This document shows positions 7,126 to 16,635 of a stretch of 64,000 nt of DNA, piece by piece. How positions within the stretch are numbered: the first letter of the stretch is position 1; the number at the start of each line of letters is the position of its first letter. The position numbers and the translations under genes are program-made. This DNA comes from Comamonadaceae bacterium OS-1 (lineage in GTDB: Bacteria; Pseudomonadota; Gammaproteobacteria; Burkholderiales; Burkholderiaceae_C). Below the pieces are notes generated by a model, which saw only the letters and a program-made list of their open reading frames with translations, was not told the origin of the DNA and made no database searches. The DNA is taken from contig AP026969.1 of assembly GCA_027923965.1 (NCBI GenBank), positions 868,001 to 932,000 of the forward strand, in the 5' to 3' direction.

Positions 7126-9627
7126 TCACACCCCCCTGCGCCCCAGCGCCCACTTCACCCCTTCAAACCACAGTAGCCCCACCAACGCCAGCCCGACGCA
7201 GGCCAGCACCATTCCCGCCGTAGGCTGCTCGAAGGCAAATAGCCGCGCCACCGCAGGGATCCCCAGTGCGCAGGCCAGCAGCAGCACGGTAGCAGCGGTG
7301 ATCCAGGCGAAGTAGCGGTTGCGGGTAATGCCCCGTTGCCAGGACGGGCGGGTCCAGCTGCGGTTGGCGTAGATCAGGCCCAGGTTGGCCAGCACCAGCA
7401 CGGTGAACACCAGGGCGCGGGCCATGTCGTGGGAGTGGGTAAGTGCCCGCGCCCCGGCGTAAACGCCCAGCAGCAGTGCCAGTAGGCCGCAGCCTTGCCA
7501 CAGGCCACGGGCCAGCACGCTGCGGTCGAACAGGTGGGCATCGGCGGGGCGGGGCGGCACGGCCATGGCATCGGCTTCCAGCGGCTCGGCTTCGAACACC
7601 ACCGAGCAGGCCGGGTCGATGATGAGCTGCAGAAACAGGATGTGCACCGGCATCAGCAGCATGGGCCAGCCCAGCAGCACCGGCACCAGCGACAGGCCGA
7701 CGATGGGCACGTGCACGCCCACCACAAACACGATGGCCTTGCGCAGGTTGGCAAACACGCGGCGGCCATAGCGCACCGCGGTGACGATGGAGGCGAAGTC
7801 GTCGTTGAGCAGCACCAGGTCGGCCGCCTGGCGGGCTACTTCGGTGCCGCGCGCGCCCATGGCCACGCCGATGTGGGCGGCCTTGAGGGCGGGCGCGTCG
7901 TTCACGCCGTCGCCGGTCATGGCCACCACGTCGCCGCGTGCGCGAAAGGCCTGCACCAGGCGCAGCTTGTGCTCGGGCTGCACGCGGCAAAACACCTGGG
8001 TGGTGGCCAGGCGCTCTTGCAGGGCAGTGTCGCTGAGCGCGGCCAGTTCCTGCCCGGTCAGGGGCGGGGCGTCGGTGGCCAGGCCGGCCTGGCGGGCGAT
8101 GGCCAGGGCGGTGGCGGGGTGGTCGCCGGTCATCATCACCACGCGGATACCGGCGGCCTGGCAGGCGGCAATGGCCTCGGGCACGTCGGGGCGCACCGGG
8201 TCTTGCAGGCCCACCAGGCCGAGAAAAACGAAGTCGAAATCGTGCTGGTTGCCCGGCAGCGGCGGGGCGGCAAACCGGGCGCTGGCCACGCCCAGCACGC
8301 GCAGGCCGTCGGCGGCCATGGCCGCAACCTGCTGGGCGATGGGGGCGTGCTGCTCAATGGGCAGGTGGCACAGGTCGACGATGGCTTCGGGCGCGCCCTT
8401 GGCGGCAATCAGGTAGGCCTGCTGGTCGGGCGACTGCCAGACGCGCGACATGGCCAGCATGGCGGGCGACAGGGGGTAGTCTTCCACCAGCGTCCAGTCG
8501 GCGTGCAGGTGCTCGGTGCGGGCCAGCAGCTGTGCGCCCGCGCCGACGATGGCGGTCTCCATCGGGTCGAAGGCGCGGCGGTGGCTGGCCAGCACGGCGT
8601 ATTCGAGCACGCCGTGCAGCGCCTCGGCCAGCGGGGCGGCACCGTCTTTCAGGCTGTCATAGCACGCATCGCCCGACCACAGCCGCCGCACCGCCATGCG
8701 GTTGGCCGTCAATGTGCCGGTTTTGTCGACGCACAGCACGGTTGTGGCACCCAGCAGCTCCACGGCGGGGATGCTGCGGGCCAGCACCTTTTGGCGCGAC
8801 AGGCGCCAGGCGCCCAGGCCCAGAAACAGCGTCAGGATGACCGGCAGCTCTTCGGGCAGGATGGCCATGGCCAGCGTCAGCCCGGCCAGCAGCCCGCCCA
8901 GCCAGTCGCCGCGCAGCAGCCCGTAGGCCAGGGCCAGGGCGGTGGCCAGGGCCAGCCCCACGATGGCCACGGTTTTGACGACGGCGTTGGTCTCGCGCTG
9001 GATCGGGGTGGTCTCGGTGGCAATGCCTTGCAGCGACTGGCCGATGCGGCCCAGCGCGCTGCGCTCGCCCGTAGCCACCACGCGGCCCTGGCCGGTGCCC
9101 TGGGTGACCAGGGTTCCGGAGAAGGCTTGCACCGCTTCTGTCCCCCCTACTTGTTTCTGCACCGGCACCGATTCGCCGGTGAGCAGGGATTCGTCCAGCG
9201 CCAGGTTGGCGGTGTGGGTGAGTTCCAGATCGGCGGGCACGCGGTCGCCCTCGGCCAGCAGCACGGTGTCGCCACACACCAGTTCGCGGGCGGCGATTTT
9301 GAGGGTCTGGCCGCCGCGCAGCACCAGGGCCAGCGGGCTGGACAGGTCGCGCAGGGCTTCCAGCGAGCGCTCGGTGCGGCGCTGCTGCACGAAGGTGATG
9401 CCCATCACCACAAACACAAAGCCCAGCAGCATCAGCGCCTCTTGCCGGTCACCCAGCACCAGGTAGAGCGCATCGCAGGCTACCAGTAGCAAAAACATGG
9501 GTTCGGCCACCACGTCGCCCACCAGCCGCAGCACGCTGCGCGGCTGGGACACGGGCAGGGCGTTGGGGCCGTCCTGCGCCAGGCGCTGCTGCGCTTCGGC
9601 GGGGCTCAGGCCACCAGGGGCATCCAT
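7126..9627 (-). CDS. Cation-transporting P-type ATPase (P-II, calcium-pump-like)
   Basis: An 833-residue inner-membrane ion pump. An N-terminal cation-ATPase segment (GLSPAEAQQRLAQDGPNALP) comes first. The actuator has LTGES (about residues 150-154), TM4 has PEELPV, the phosphorylation site is DKTGTLT with Asp301, and MTGDGVNDAPALKAAHIGVAMG is the hinge. There is no heavy-metal CPC motif and no N-terminal metal domain. The TM4 PEELP sequence suits the calcium/manganese P-II group, but the ion is not certain. A universal stress protein gene lies 12 bp upstream on the same strand, so the two are probably co-expressed. Confidence 0.9.
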   Translation of the reverse strand: MDAPGGLSPAEAQQRLAQDGPNALPVSQPRSVLRLVGDVVAEPMFLLLVACDALYLVLGDRQEALMLLGFVFVVMGITFVQQRRTERSLEALRDLSSPLALVLRGGQTLKIAARELVCGDTVLLAEGDRVPADLELTHTANLALDESLLTGESVPVQKQVGGTEAVQAFSGTLVTQGTGQGRVVATGERSALGRIGQSLQGIATETTPIQRETNAVVKTVAIVGLALATALALAYGLLRGDWLGGLLAGLTLAMAILPEELPVILTLFLGLGAWRLSRQKVLARSIPAVELLGATTVLCVDKTGTLTANRMAVRRLWSGDACYDSLKDGAAPLAEALHGVLEYAVLASHRRAFDPMETAIVGAGAQLLARTEHLHADWTLVEDYPLSPAMLAMSRVWQSPDQQAYLIAAKGAPEAIVDLCHLPIEQHAPIAQQVAAMAADGLRVLGVASARFAAPPLPGNQHDFDFVFLGLVGLQDPVRPDVPEAIAACQAAGIRVVMMTGDHPATALAIARQAGLATDAPPLTGQELAALSDTALQERLATTQVFCRVQPEHKLRLVQAFRARGDVVAMTGDGVNDAPALKAAHIGVAMGARGTEVARQAADLVLLNDDFASIVTAVRYGRRVFANLRKAIVFVVGVHVPIVGLSLVPVLLGWPMLLMPVHILFLQLIIDPACSVVFEAEPLEADAMAVPPRPADAHLFDRSVLARGLWQGCGLLALLLGVYAGARALTHSHDMARALVFTVLVLANLGLIYANRSWTRPSWQRGITRNRYFAWITAATVLLLACALGIPAVARLFAFEQPTAGMVLACVGLALVGLLWFEGVKWALGRRGV

Positions 9628-9639
9628 GCCGGGGTCGGC

Positions 9640-10068
9640 TTATTTCACCAGCAGGACGGGCTGTTCGGCGGCGGCCAGTACGCGTTGCGCGACCGAGCCG
9701 ATCAGCAGGTCGGCGATGGCTCCGCGGCCTTTGGAGCCCAGCACGATCAGGTCGAACTTGCCCTTCTTGGCGCATTCCAAAATTTCTTTGGCCACGTGGC
9801 CGGTGCGTTCCACCATGTCGTGCTGGATGCCAGCGGTGTCGAGCAGCTTGCGGGCGGGTTTGAGTTCTTTTTCGCTGAGCTCGCGCAGGTAGTCGGCCAC
9901 CACCTCGTTGCCCACAAAGGCCTTGGCGTGGCCCAGGCCGGTGTCGTCGTGCACGCTGAGCAGGGTGATGCTGTGCTTGCCCGGTTGCAGCTGCGCCACC
10001 AGCTTGGCCGCGTACTTGACGGCATGCAGGGCAAACTTCGAACCGTCAATGGCAACGAGGATTTTCAT
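9640..10068 (-). CDS. Universal stress protein (UspA family)
   Basis: 142 residues starting MKILVAIDGSKFALHAVKYA. It ends in the nucleotide-binding motif GSKGRGAIADLLIGSVAQRV (G-2x-G-9x-G-S), typical of ATP-binding Usp proteins. An AGGAG ribosome site lies 7-8 bp before the ATG at 10068, which decides the start. A longer frame reading in from the chrA region is spurious. It lies immediately upstream of the P-type ATPase gene, so it may act under the same stress. Confidence 0.93.
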   Translation of the reverse strand: MKILVAIDGSKFALHAVKYAAKLVAQLQPGKHSITLLSVHDDTGLGHAKAFVGNEVVADYLRELSEKELKPARKLLDTAGIQHDMVERTGHVAKEILECAKKGKFDLIVLGSKGRGAIADLLIGSVAQRVLAAAEQPVLLVK

Positions 10069-10190
10069 GGGGGGCTCCTGTAAGGAATGGTGCAGACCCC
10101 ACAGTGTGGCGCATCTGCGGCGGGAGGCGTTGATGCATGTCAAGCGGGGGGCGTTGCAGCGGCTGTGGCGCGCCGGTAAGGGGCCGGGTT

Positions 10191-11537
10191 TTACACCCAA
10201 GCCCGCAGCGCCCACCCCGCCAGCGCGCACAGCACGATCACCTTGATCACGCCCACCTTGAAGCGGATCAAGGCCACGCCTGCGGCCAGCGCCAGCAGCA
10301 GGGCCGCCCAGTCGATATGGGAAAGAATAGGGCCGCTTGTGCTTGATGGGTAAGCAATGTGCGCTATAAAAAACAAAGCAAGACTGGCAATCACGCCCAC
10401 CACGGCGGCGGTGATGGCGGTGAGCGGGGCGGTGAAGTGCAGCTTGCCGTGGGTGCTCTCCACCAGCGGGCCACCGGCCAGGATGAAGATGAAGGATGGC
10501 AAGAAGGTGAACCAGGTGACCACCGTGGCGGCCAGCGCCGCACCCAGAAACAGCGCGTCCGGCCCCAGCACTGCTTTGCTCCAGCCACCTACAAAGCCCA
10601 CAAAGGCCACCACCATGATCAGCGGGCCGGGCGTGGTTTCGCCCAGGGCCAGGCCGTCGATCATTTGCGTGCCGGTGAGCCAGCCAAAATGCTCCACCGC
10701 GCCCTGGTACACGTAGGGCAGCACGGCGTAGGCACCGCCAAAGGTCAGCAGGGCGGCCTTGGTGAAAAACCAGCCCATCTGCGCCAGGGCAGAGTGCCAG
10801 CCGCTCCAGGCCACCAAGGCGAGCATCGGCAGCAGCCACAGCGCCGCGCCCACGGCCAGCACGGTGAGCAGGCGGCGGGTGGTGTAGCGCGCGTGGGGCG
10901 GGGTGGGGGTGGCATCGTCGATCAGCGCCGGACCAAAGCCCGCCTTGGCCGCGCCATGCCCACCGCTGCCGCTGAACTGACCGGGTGCGAACTTCGACCC
11001 CCACCAGCCGATCAGTGCCGCGCCCAGCACGATGAGCGGAAACGGCACGGAAAACACATACAACGCTACAAAACTAGTAGCTGCTACCGCCCACAGAATG
11101 GGCGCTGTGGCCGGTTTCTTTAATGTTTTGCTGCCGATGCGGTGTACCGCTTGCACCACCAGCGCCGCCACCGCAGGTTTGATGCCGTACAGCAGCCCGG
11201 CCACCCAGGGCACGGCCCCGAAGGCCACGTAGACCCAGCTCAGGCCGATCAGGATGAACAGCGACGGCAGCACAAACAGCCCGCCCGCCACCACACCGCC
11301 CCAGGTGCGGTGCAGCAGCCAGCCGATGTAGGTGGCCAGCTGCTGCGCCTCGGGGCCGGGCAGCAGCATGCAGTAGTTCAGGGCGTGCAGAAAGCGTTTT
11401 TCGCTGATCCAGCGTTTTTGCTCCACCAGCTCGCGGTGCATGATGGCAATCTGCCCGGCCGGGCCGCCAAAGCTGATGCAGCCCAGCTTGAACCAGAACT
11501 TCAGGGCTTCGGTGAAGGTAACAGGGGTCGGGGTCAT
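10191..11537 (-). CDS. chrA: Chromate transporter ChrA
   Basis: A 448-residue two-domain CHR transporter that expels chromate from the cytoplasm. The first CHR domain begins FKLGCISFGGPAGQIAIMH (residues about 16-34), and the second has the matching MGWFFTKAALLTFGGAYAVL with LGETTPGPLIMV later. The ATG at 11537 is chosen because it puts the first CHR motif at its usual distance from the N-terminus. The start lies 3 bp from the end of the ChrB-like gene, so the genes are coupled. Two copies of the dispersed palindrome are read in frame as protein: near the middle (after residue 135) and near residues 395-410. Both lie between membrane segments or in variable parts. Confidence 0.92.
   Translation of the reverse strand: MTPTPVTFTEALKFWFKLGCISFGGPAGQIAIMHRELVEQKRWISEKRFLHALNYCMLLPGPEAQQLATYIGWLLHRTWGGVVAGGLFVLPSLFILIGLSWVYVAFGAVPWVAGLLYGIKPAVAALVVQAVHRIGSKTLKKPATAPILWAVAATSFVALYVFSVPFPLIVLGAALIGWWGSKFAPGQFSGSGGHGAAKAGFGPALIDDATPTPPHARYTTRRLLTVLAVGAALWLLPMLALVAWSGWHSALAQMGWFFTKAALLTFGGAYAVLPYVYQGAVEHFGWLTGTQMIDGLALGETTPGPLIMVVAFVGFVGGWSKAVLGPDALFLGAALAATVVTWFTFLPSFIFILAGGPLVESTHGKLHFTAPLTAITAAVVGVIASLALFFIAHIAYPSSTSGPILSHIDWAALLLALAAGVALIRFKVGVIKVIVLCALAGWALRAWV
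10321..10376 (+). repeat. Dispersed palindromic repeat inside chrA, copy 3
   Basis: GGCCGCTTGTGCTTGATGGG, then AAGCAATGTGCGCTATAAAAA. It keeps the GGCC...GCTT...AAGC...CTAT-AAAA pattern. Read leftward it encodes the FFIAHIAYPSSTSGP stretch of ChrA. Confidence 0.5.
11050..11120 (-). repeat. Dispersed palindromic repeat inside chrA, copy 4
   Basis: On the minus strand: GGCCACAGCGCCCATTCTGT, then GGGCGGTAGCAGCTACTAG. The pattern matches the other copies. It encodes the APILWAVAATSFVALYV stretch of ChrA. Confidence 0.5.
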
Positions 11538-11539
11538 GC

Positions 11540-12346
11540 TCAAGGTTTCCAGTTGTGGCGTTCGTCGGTGGCGGCGATGCGGTCGCCGCACCAGGCATAC
11601 AGCGCGTCGTAGATGGGCAGCATCGCCGCCAGCATGGCGTGGTCGTCAGCGGCATGTAGGCGCGACATGCCCAGCGAGACGGCCAGAAGCCCGGCGGATG
11701 GGGCGGCCAGGTCCAGCTGGTCGGTGTCGGCCCCGCGCACTATTGCTGCCAGCAGGTCGAGTGCGGGCAGGTGCAGGTCGAAGGCGCGCAGTAAGGCATC
11801 AAAGCTGCACAGCGGACCGTCGTGCGAGATCGGCGCGCCGGGGATGTCGTAGGCCACGGCCTGCAGGCGAGCGGCCTCAGAAAGCACCTGGGGCGTGGGC
11901 ACGTAGACAAACCGGGCCTGCACGTCAATGAAGCGCAACACCAGCCAGGGGCAGGCGATGCGGTCGATCTTGGGGCGTTCGCGGGTGATCCAGCAGGAGG
12001 CCGTGGTGCCGTCCACGCCCAGCTCGGGGCGTTTGGCGATGGTGGCCAGGGCTGCTGCCATGCCGCCTTGCAGGTAGTGCGCGTTCCAGTCCGCGGCGCG
12101 CAGGGTGGCCGCCGCCGTCTGGCTGACCTCGTGGCCATGCACGCAGACCACCAACACCTCGCGCGGGCTGTGGCGGGCGGCAAAAGCGGCCACGTCCTCA
12201 GGCGCGCAGTACCGGGCGGTGGGCAGCAGGCGGGGGCTCTCAGTGAATGCAGGCGTGCGGCGCACATCCAGCACCCAGGGGGTATCGGCGCGGCCCAGGC
12301 GGGCGGCAAACTGCGTGGGGGAAAGTGAAAAAGCAGCGGTGTCCAT
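11540..12346 (-). CDS. Chromate resistance protein, rhodanese plus ChrB C-terminal domain
   Basis: 268 residues. Residues 1-105 are a rhodanese-like domain, with the loop VVCVHGHEVSQ carrying the cysteine. Residues about 125-268 are the ChrB C-terminal domain (TRERPKIDRIACPWLVLRFI, then FDALLRAFDL). ChrB-type proteins accompany chrA and support chromate resistance or regulate it. This version lacks the N-terminal DNA-binding part of regulatory ChrB and carries a rhodanese instead, so a redox or sensor role is more likely than classical repression. It is followed by chrA after 2 bp. Confidence 0.88.
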   Translation of the reverse strand: MDTAAFSLSPTQFAARLGRADTPWVLDVRRTPAFTESPRLLPTARYCAPEDVAAFAARHSPREVLVVCVHGHEVSQTAAATLRAADWNAHYLQGGMAAALATIAKRPELGVDGTTASCWITRERPKIDRIACPWLVLRFIDVQARFVYVPTPQVLSEAARLQAVAYDIPGAPISHDGPLCSFDALLRAFDLHLPALDLLAAIVRGADTDQLDLAAPSAGLLAVSLGMSRLHAADDHAMLAAMLPIYDALYAWCGDRIAATDERHNWKP

Positions 12347-12477
12347 AGCTAACGCTCCACAAGGGATGGGTTGCCAGCGCTTGGACGGGACACCGTCTAT
12401 CCAGACAAGGATTCGGGAGGCTGTGGCCCCGGGGGGCCAAATAATATCACGCAGTGTGGCCGGTTAAGCTTATGTAT

Positions 12478-12527
12478 AAAAACGGCCTCCTGTGCTTATT
12501 CCACCAGCATGGGCAGCTATCAAAACC
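12478..12527 (+). repeat. Dispersed palindromic repeat, copy 5
   Basis: Begins AAAAACGGCCTCCTGTGCTT, then GGGCAGCTATCAAAACC. It lies between the ChrB-like gene and the end of the leftward HupE/UreJ-like gene. Confidence 0.6.
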
Positions 12528-12534
12528 ATACCAA

Positions 12535-13143
12535 TCACCCCAGCGCCATGCCCTTCCACGCAAACGCCAGCACCAGCACGCTGGCCGCCGCGATCCACGA
12601 CCCTGCAATGCGCAGGGCGATCTGCAGCCACTGGCGCGGCGGGCACAGCGCGGTGTAGTAGGCGATGTTGGCCACCAGCCCGGTGGTGCTGATCCAGGTG
12701 CCCAGCAGGGTGAGGGCGGTGGCGAGGCCGGTGGGCGCACCGTCGACACCAGAATCCAGCGCCACGGCGATGCCCGCCATGGCCGCCACGGTCGCGCGCA
12801 GGCCCACCGGCAGCCGGGCCGATGCCGCCACCAGCATGCCGCAGCCCAATGCCACGGCCATCACTACGGTTTGGCTGGACGGGGGGATGGCTACGCGGGT
12901 GCCCAGCAGCAGGGCTGCGGCGCAGCCGGTGGCAAATGCCAGCATGGGCGATTTCAGCCGCAGGGGCGGGTGCTGGCCCAGCCAGAGGCCCAGACCCAGC
13001 AGCACCAGCATGTGCGGCAGGGTCAGCAGCGGATGCAGCAGCCCGGCGTAAAAACTGTTCATGCCCGCCACTGCGCTGTGCGCGTGCGCCAGGTCGGGCA
13101 GGGCCAGACCCGTCGCAACCGTCCAGACGGTGCTTTGTTTCAC
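12535..13143 (-). CDS. HupE/UreJ family membrane protein 2
   Basis: 202 residues with about six hydrophobic segments and a HAHSAVAGMNSFYAGLLHPL start region. The HxxxGxxxHPL arrangement is the HupE/UreJ signature for nickel or cobalt permeases. Translation starts with GTG at 13143, inside the TGA of the upstream paralogue (GTGA overlap). An ATG at MNSFYAG is too far downstream because the preceding residues look like a signal segment. The protein is more divergent than its neighbour, and probably transports or allocates Ni2+ or Co2+ with it. Confidence 0.75.
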   Translation of the reverse strand: MKQSTVWTVATGLALPDLAHAHSAVAGMNSFYAGLLHPLLTLPHMLVLLGLGLWLGQHPPLRLKSPMLAFATGCAAALLLGTRVAIPPSSQTVVMAVALGCGMLVAASARLPVGLRATVAAMAGIAVALDSGVDGAPTGLATALTLLGTWISTTGLVANIAYYTALCPPRQWLQIALRIAGSWIAAASVLVLAFAWKGMALG

Positions 13144-13751
13144 AAGATACCGAACAAGAACGCGAAGCCGGTGGCCGCAATCACCCCGCCAGTGGCCCGC
13201 ACCACCACCCGGCCCCAGTGCCAGCGGATCAGCAGGCCCACCGCAATGCCTGCCAGGTGCAGCAGCCCGGTGGCAATGACAAAGCCTACGGCGTAGGTGA
13301 TGGCATTGGCCGCGTGCGGTAGCTCGGCCCCGTGGGCGTAGCCGTGGAACACCGCAAAAATCGCCACCAGCACGCTGGCCACCCACAGCGGTGGCCGGGC
13401 GGCGGTGAGCACCATGCCGCCCAGCACGATGCCCGACAGGGCGATTCCGGTTTCCACCCCCGGCAGCGGCACGCCCAGTACGCCCAGCGCTCCGCCCATG
13501 GCCATCACCAGCGGAAAGATCACCGGCAGCAGCCACATGGCAGGGGCTCCCAAAAATGCCCCCCAGATGCCCACCGCCACCATGGCCGCGATATGGTCCA
13601 GCCCCCCCAGGGGGTGGAGAAAGCCGCTGATGAAGCCCCCCACCGCACCGGTTTCCGAGTGCGCCTGGGCCAGGCCGGGTGCGGCCAGCACCAGGGCCAG
13701 CAGCAGGGTTCTGCATGCTGCGGAGCGTGTGCGTGGAGAGAGGGTGTGCAT
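13140..13751 (-). CDS. HupE/UreJ family metal permease 1
   Basis: 203 residues with a signal-like N-terminus ending AQAHSETG. The signature FISGFLHPLGGLDHIAAMV (residues about 41-59) has the HP...DH residues thought to bind nickel in HupE/UreJ. About six membrane segments follow, and FHGYAHGAELP adds another His pair. A GGAG ribosome site precedes the ATG at 13751. No hydrogenase or urease genes lie nearby, so the protein probably supplies metal to enzymes encoded elsewhere. Confidence 0.88.
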   Translation of the reverse strand: MHTLSPRTRSAACRTLLLALVLAAPGLAQAHSETGAVGGFISGFLHPLGGLDHIAAMVAVGIWGAFLGAPAMWLLPVIFPLVMAMGGALGVLGVPLPGVETGIALSGIVLGGMVLTAARPPLWVASVLVAIFAVFHGYAHGAELPHAANAITYAVGFVIATGLLHLAGIAVGLLIRWHWGRVVVRATGGVIAATGFAFLFGIL

Positions 13752-14147
13752 AGAGTTACTCCTGTGTTGAAAATGGATGGCCTGTAAGACTTACGCGGCA
13801 AAACTTCGGCTGGATTCAGCAGTAGCGTGAAATGCCAGCCATGTTACAAAAAAGTGATTTGCTATAAATATAGTAGCTATAAACGCCCTCTGTTTGGGCG
13901 GTGACAGCCTTTTTTGCTTGATTTTTGTGGCATTTCCGTAACGCGGTGGTAACCCGTGGCGTGTAATGCGCCGAGTTCTCTACAATCGCGCCATTCGAGT
14001 CTCTATTCGACCCCCATCCAGTTTCCAAACCATGCCCCGTTGCTTCCCAGAACAACACCAACACCGTCGCACGGCAGGCATGCACAGCGTCGCCCCCGGC
14101 CCAGGGCCGCGGCGCGCAGACCCGGTTTTAACCTTCGGAGCTTTCCT
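13752..14147. other. Intergenic region between hupE and ppsA with a palindrome copy
   Basis: About 400 bp. It must hold the divergent promoters for the HupE/UreJ pair and ppsA. At 13861-13918 is a divergent copy of the dispersed palindrome (GCTATAAATATAGTAGCTAT, then CGCCCTCTGTTTGGGCG). There is no regulator gene for PEP synthase. Confidence 0.45.
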
Positions 14148-16538
14148 ATGTCTGCACTCTTCAGCCCGACCGCCCTGGTCGTACCCTTTGAACTCTTAAG
14201 AATGGACGACGTCGAGTCGGTGGGTGGCAAAAACGCCAGCCTCGGCGAGATGATTTCACAGCTGCCCACGGGCGTACGCGTGCCCACCGGCTTTGCCACC
14301 ACGGCCCACGCGTTCCGCGCCTTCCTGGCGCACGACGGCCTGGCCGACAAGATCAGCGCCCGGCTGGCCCGGCTGGACACCGAAGATGTGCGCGCCCTGG
14401 CCGTAGCCGGTGCCGAAATCCGCGGCATGGTCGAAGCCCAGCCTTTCCCGGCCGATCTGCAGGCCGCCATCACCGAGGCCTTCGCCAAGCTCAGCGCGGG
14501 CAACCCCGAAGCATCGTTCGCCGTGCGCTCGTCGGCCACCGCCGAAGACCTGCCCGACGCATCCTTCGCCGGCCAGCAGGAAACTTATCTGAACGTGGTG
14601 GGCATCGAAGCCGTGCTGCATAAGATGAAAGAGGTGTTTGCCAGCCTGTACAACGACCGCGCCATCAGCTACCGCGTGCACAAGGGCTTCGCCCACGACA
14701 TCGTGGCCCTGAGCGCGGGGGTGCAGCGCATGGTGCGCTCTGACCTGGGCGCGGCAGGCGTGATGTTCACCATCGACACCGAATCCGGCTTTGACCAGGT
14801 GGTCTTCATCACCAGCAGCTACGGCCTGGGCGAAACCGTGGTGCAGGGCGCGGTGAACCCCGACGAGTTCTATGTGCACAAGCCCATGCTCAAGGCGGGT
14901 AAAAAAGCCGTCATCCGCCGCAATCTGGGCAGCAAGATGGTGCAGATGGAGTTCACCACCCCGGCCGAGAAAGCCGCCACCGGCCAGCTCGTCAAAACCA
15001 CCGACGTGCCCACCGAGCAGCGCAACCGCTACTCGCTGACCGATGCCGACGTGGAGCAACTGGCCCAGTACGCCCTGGTCATCGAAGAGCACTATGGCCG
15101 CCCCATGGACATCGAATGGGGCAAGGACGGCACCGACGGCCTGCTCTACATCCTGCAGGCCCGCCCCGAAACCGTGAAGAGCCAGCAGCAGGGCAAGGCC
15201 GAGCTGCGCTACAAGCTCAAGGGCAAAAGCAATGTGCTGGCCGAAGGCCGCGCCATTGGCCAGAAGATTGGCACCGGCCCCGTGCGCTTTGTGCACAACA
15301 TCAGCCAGATGGACGAAGTGCAGCCCGGCGACGTGCTGGTCACCGACATGACCGACCCCAACTGGGAACCGGTGATGAAGCGCGCCAGCGCCATCGTCAC
15401 CAACCGCGGTGGCCGCACCTGCCACGCCGCCATCATCGCCCGCGAACTCGGCATTCCTGCCGTGGTGGGCTGCGGCGACGCGACCGAGAAGCTCAAGACC
15501 GGCACCCTGGTGACGGTGAGCTGCTCCGAAGGCGACACCGGCTTCATCTACGACGGCCTGCTGGAGACTGAGGTGACCGAGGTGTCGCGCGGCACCATGC
15601 CCGAGATCAAGACCAAGATCATGATGAACGTGGGTAACCCTCAACTGGCGTTTGACTTCTGCCAGTTGCCCAACCAGGGCGTGGGCCTGGCCCGGCTGGA
15701 GTTCATCATCAACAACAACATCGGCGTGCACCCCAAGGCCATCCTGGACTATCCGAACATCGACAACGACCTGAAAAAGGCGGTCGAATCGGTGGCCCGC
15801 GGCCATGCTTCGCCGCGTGCGTTCTATGTGGACAAGGTCACCGAAGGCGTGGCCACCATTGCCGCCGCGTTCTGGCCCAAGCCCGTCATCGTGCGCCTGT
15901 CGGACTTCAAGTCCAACGAGTACCGCAAGCTGATCGGCGGCAGCCGCTACGAGCCCGAAGAAGAAAACCCCATGCTGGGTTTCCGCGGTGCGGCGCGCTA
16001 CATCAGCGCCGACTTTGGCGAAGCCTTTGCCATGGAATGCGCGGCCCTGCGCCGGGTGCGCCTGGACATGGGCCTGACCAATGTGCAGGTGATGGTGCCG
16101 TTTGTGCGCACCCTGGGCCAGGCCGAAAAGGTCACCCAGCTGCTGGCCCAGCACGGCCTGCAGCGCGGCCAGGACGGCCTGAAGATCATCATGATGTGCG
16201 AAGTGCCCAGCAACGCCATCCTGGCCGATGAGTTCCTGCAGTTCTTTGACGGCTTCTCCATCGGCTCCAACGACCTGACCCAGCTTACCCTGGGCCTGGA
16301 CCGCGATTCCGGCCTGGAGCTGCTGGCCGCCGACTTCGACGAGCGCGACCCCGCCGTCAAGGCCATGCTGAGCCGTGCCATCGCCGCCTGCAAGGCCCAG
16401 GGCAAGTACGTGGGCATCTGCGGCCAGGGCCCCAGCGACCACCCCGACTTCGCCCAGTGGCTGGCCGACCAGGGCATCGAGTCGATTTCGCTGAACCCCG
16501 ATAGCGTGGTCGCCACCTGGAAACAACTGGCAGGCTAG
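14148..16538 (+). CDS. ppsA: Phosphoenolpyruvate synthase
   Basis: 796 residues. The enzyme converts pyruvate, ATP and water to PEP, AMP and phosphate, the entry to gluconeogenesis. An N-terminal ATP-grasp domain runs from about residue 18 ([14 protein letters not shown]). The swivelling phospho-His domain has [18 protein letters not shown] with His426. The C-terminal PEP-binding barrel has [17 protein letters not shown] and [17 protein letters not shown]. The chosen start, MSALFSP, gives the usual length; a frame extending 64 codons upstream is not needed. A strong hairpin terminator follows at 16582. Confidence 0.97.
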   Translation: MSALFSPTALVVPFELLRMDDVESVGGKNASLGEMISQLPTGVRVPTGFATTAHAFRAFLAHDGLADKISARLARLDTEDVRALAVAGAEIRGMVEAQPFPADLQAAITEAFAKLSAGNPEASFAVRSSATAEDLPDASFAGQQETYLNVVGIEAVLHKMKEVFASLYNDRAISYRVHKGFAHDIVALSAGVQRMVRSDLGAAGVMFTIDTESGFDQVVFITSSYGLGETVVQGAVNPDEFYVHKPMLKAGKKAVIRRNLGSKMVQMEFTTPAEKAATGQLVKTTDVPTEQRNRYSLTDADVEQLAQYALVIEEHYGRPMDIEWGKDGTDGLLYILQARPETVKSQQQGKAELRYKLKGKSNVLAEGRAIGQKIGTGPVRFVHNISQMDEVQPGDVLVTDMTDPNWEPVMKRASAIVTNRGGRTCHAAIIARELGIPAVVGCGDATEKLKTGTLVTVSCSEGDTGFIYDGLLETEVTEVSRGTMPEIKTKIMMNVGNPQLAFDFCQLPNQGVGLARLEFIINNNIGVHPKAILDYPNIDNDLKKAVESVARGHASPRAFYVDKVTEGVATIAAAFWPKPVIVRLSDFKSNEYRKLIGGSRYEPEEENPMLGFRGAARYISADFGEAFAMECAALRRVRLDMGLTNVQVMVPFVRTLGQAEKVTQLLAQHGLQRGQDGLKIIMMCEVPSNAILADEFLQFFDGFSIGSNDLTQLTLGLDRDSGLELLAADFDERDPAVKAMLSRAIAACKAQGKYVGICGQGPSDHPDFAQWLADQGIESISLNPDSVVATWKQLAG

Positions 16539-16581
16539 GGCAGTTGCGGATGCGCCCCTGGGCCCAACTGGGCTAGGATGG

Positions 16582-16620
16582 AAAACCCTGGATGCTTCGG
16601 TATCCGGGGTTTTCTTTTTT
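16582..16620 (+). terminator. Rho-independent terminator after ppsA
   Basis: Inverted repeat AAAACCCTGGAT/ATCCGGGGTTTT around a GCTTCGGT loop, followed by a T-rich tail to 16620. It lies 44 bp past the ppsA stop. Confidence 0.9.
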
Positions 16621-16635
16621 TACGACTCACCGATT

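Noticed and set aside
7495..9489. A 664-codon open frame on the plus strand across the P-type ATPase gene
   Set aside because: It is antisense to a well-supported ATPase. Its composition (Gly, Gln, His, Ala-rich) is that of shadow frames in GC-rich DNA, and it has no domain.
10069..11004. An upstream extension of the Usp frame into chrA
   Set aside because: The universal stress protein begins at 10068 with a good ribosome site. The extension is out of frame with chrA and has no domain.
14256..16526. A 756-codon minus-strand frame opposite ppsA
   Set aside because: It mirrors the ppsA coding frame. The product is rich in His, Gly and Val with no recognisable motif.
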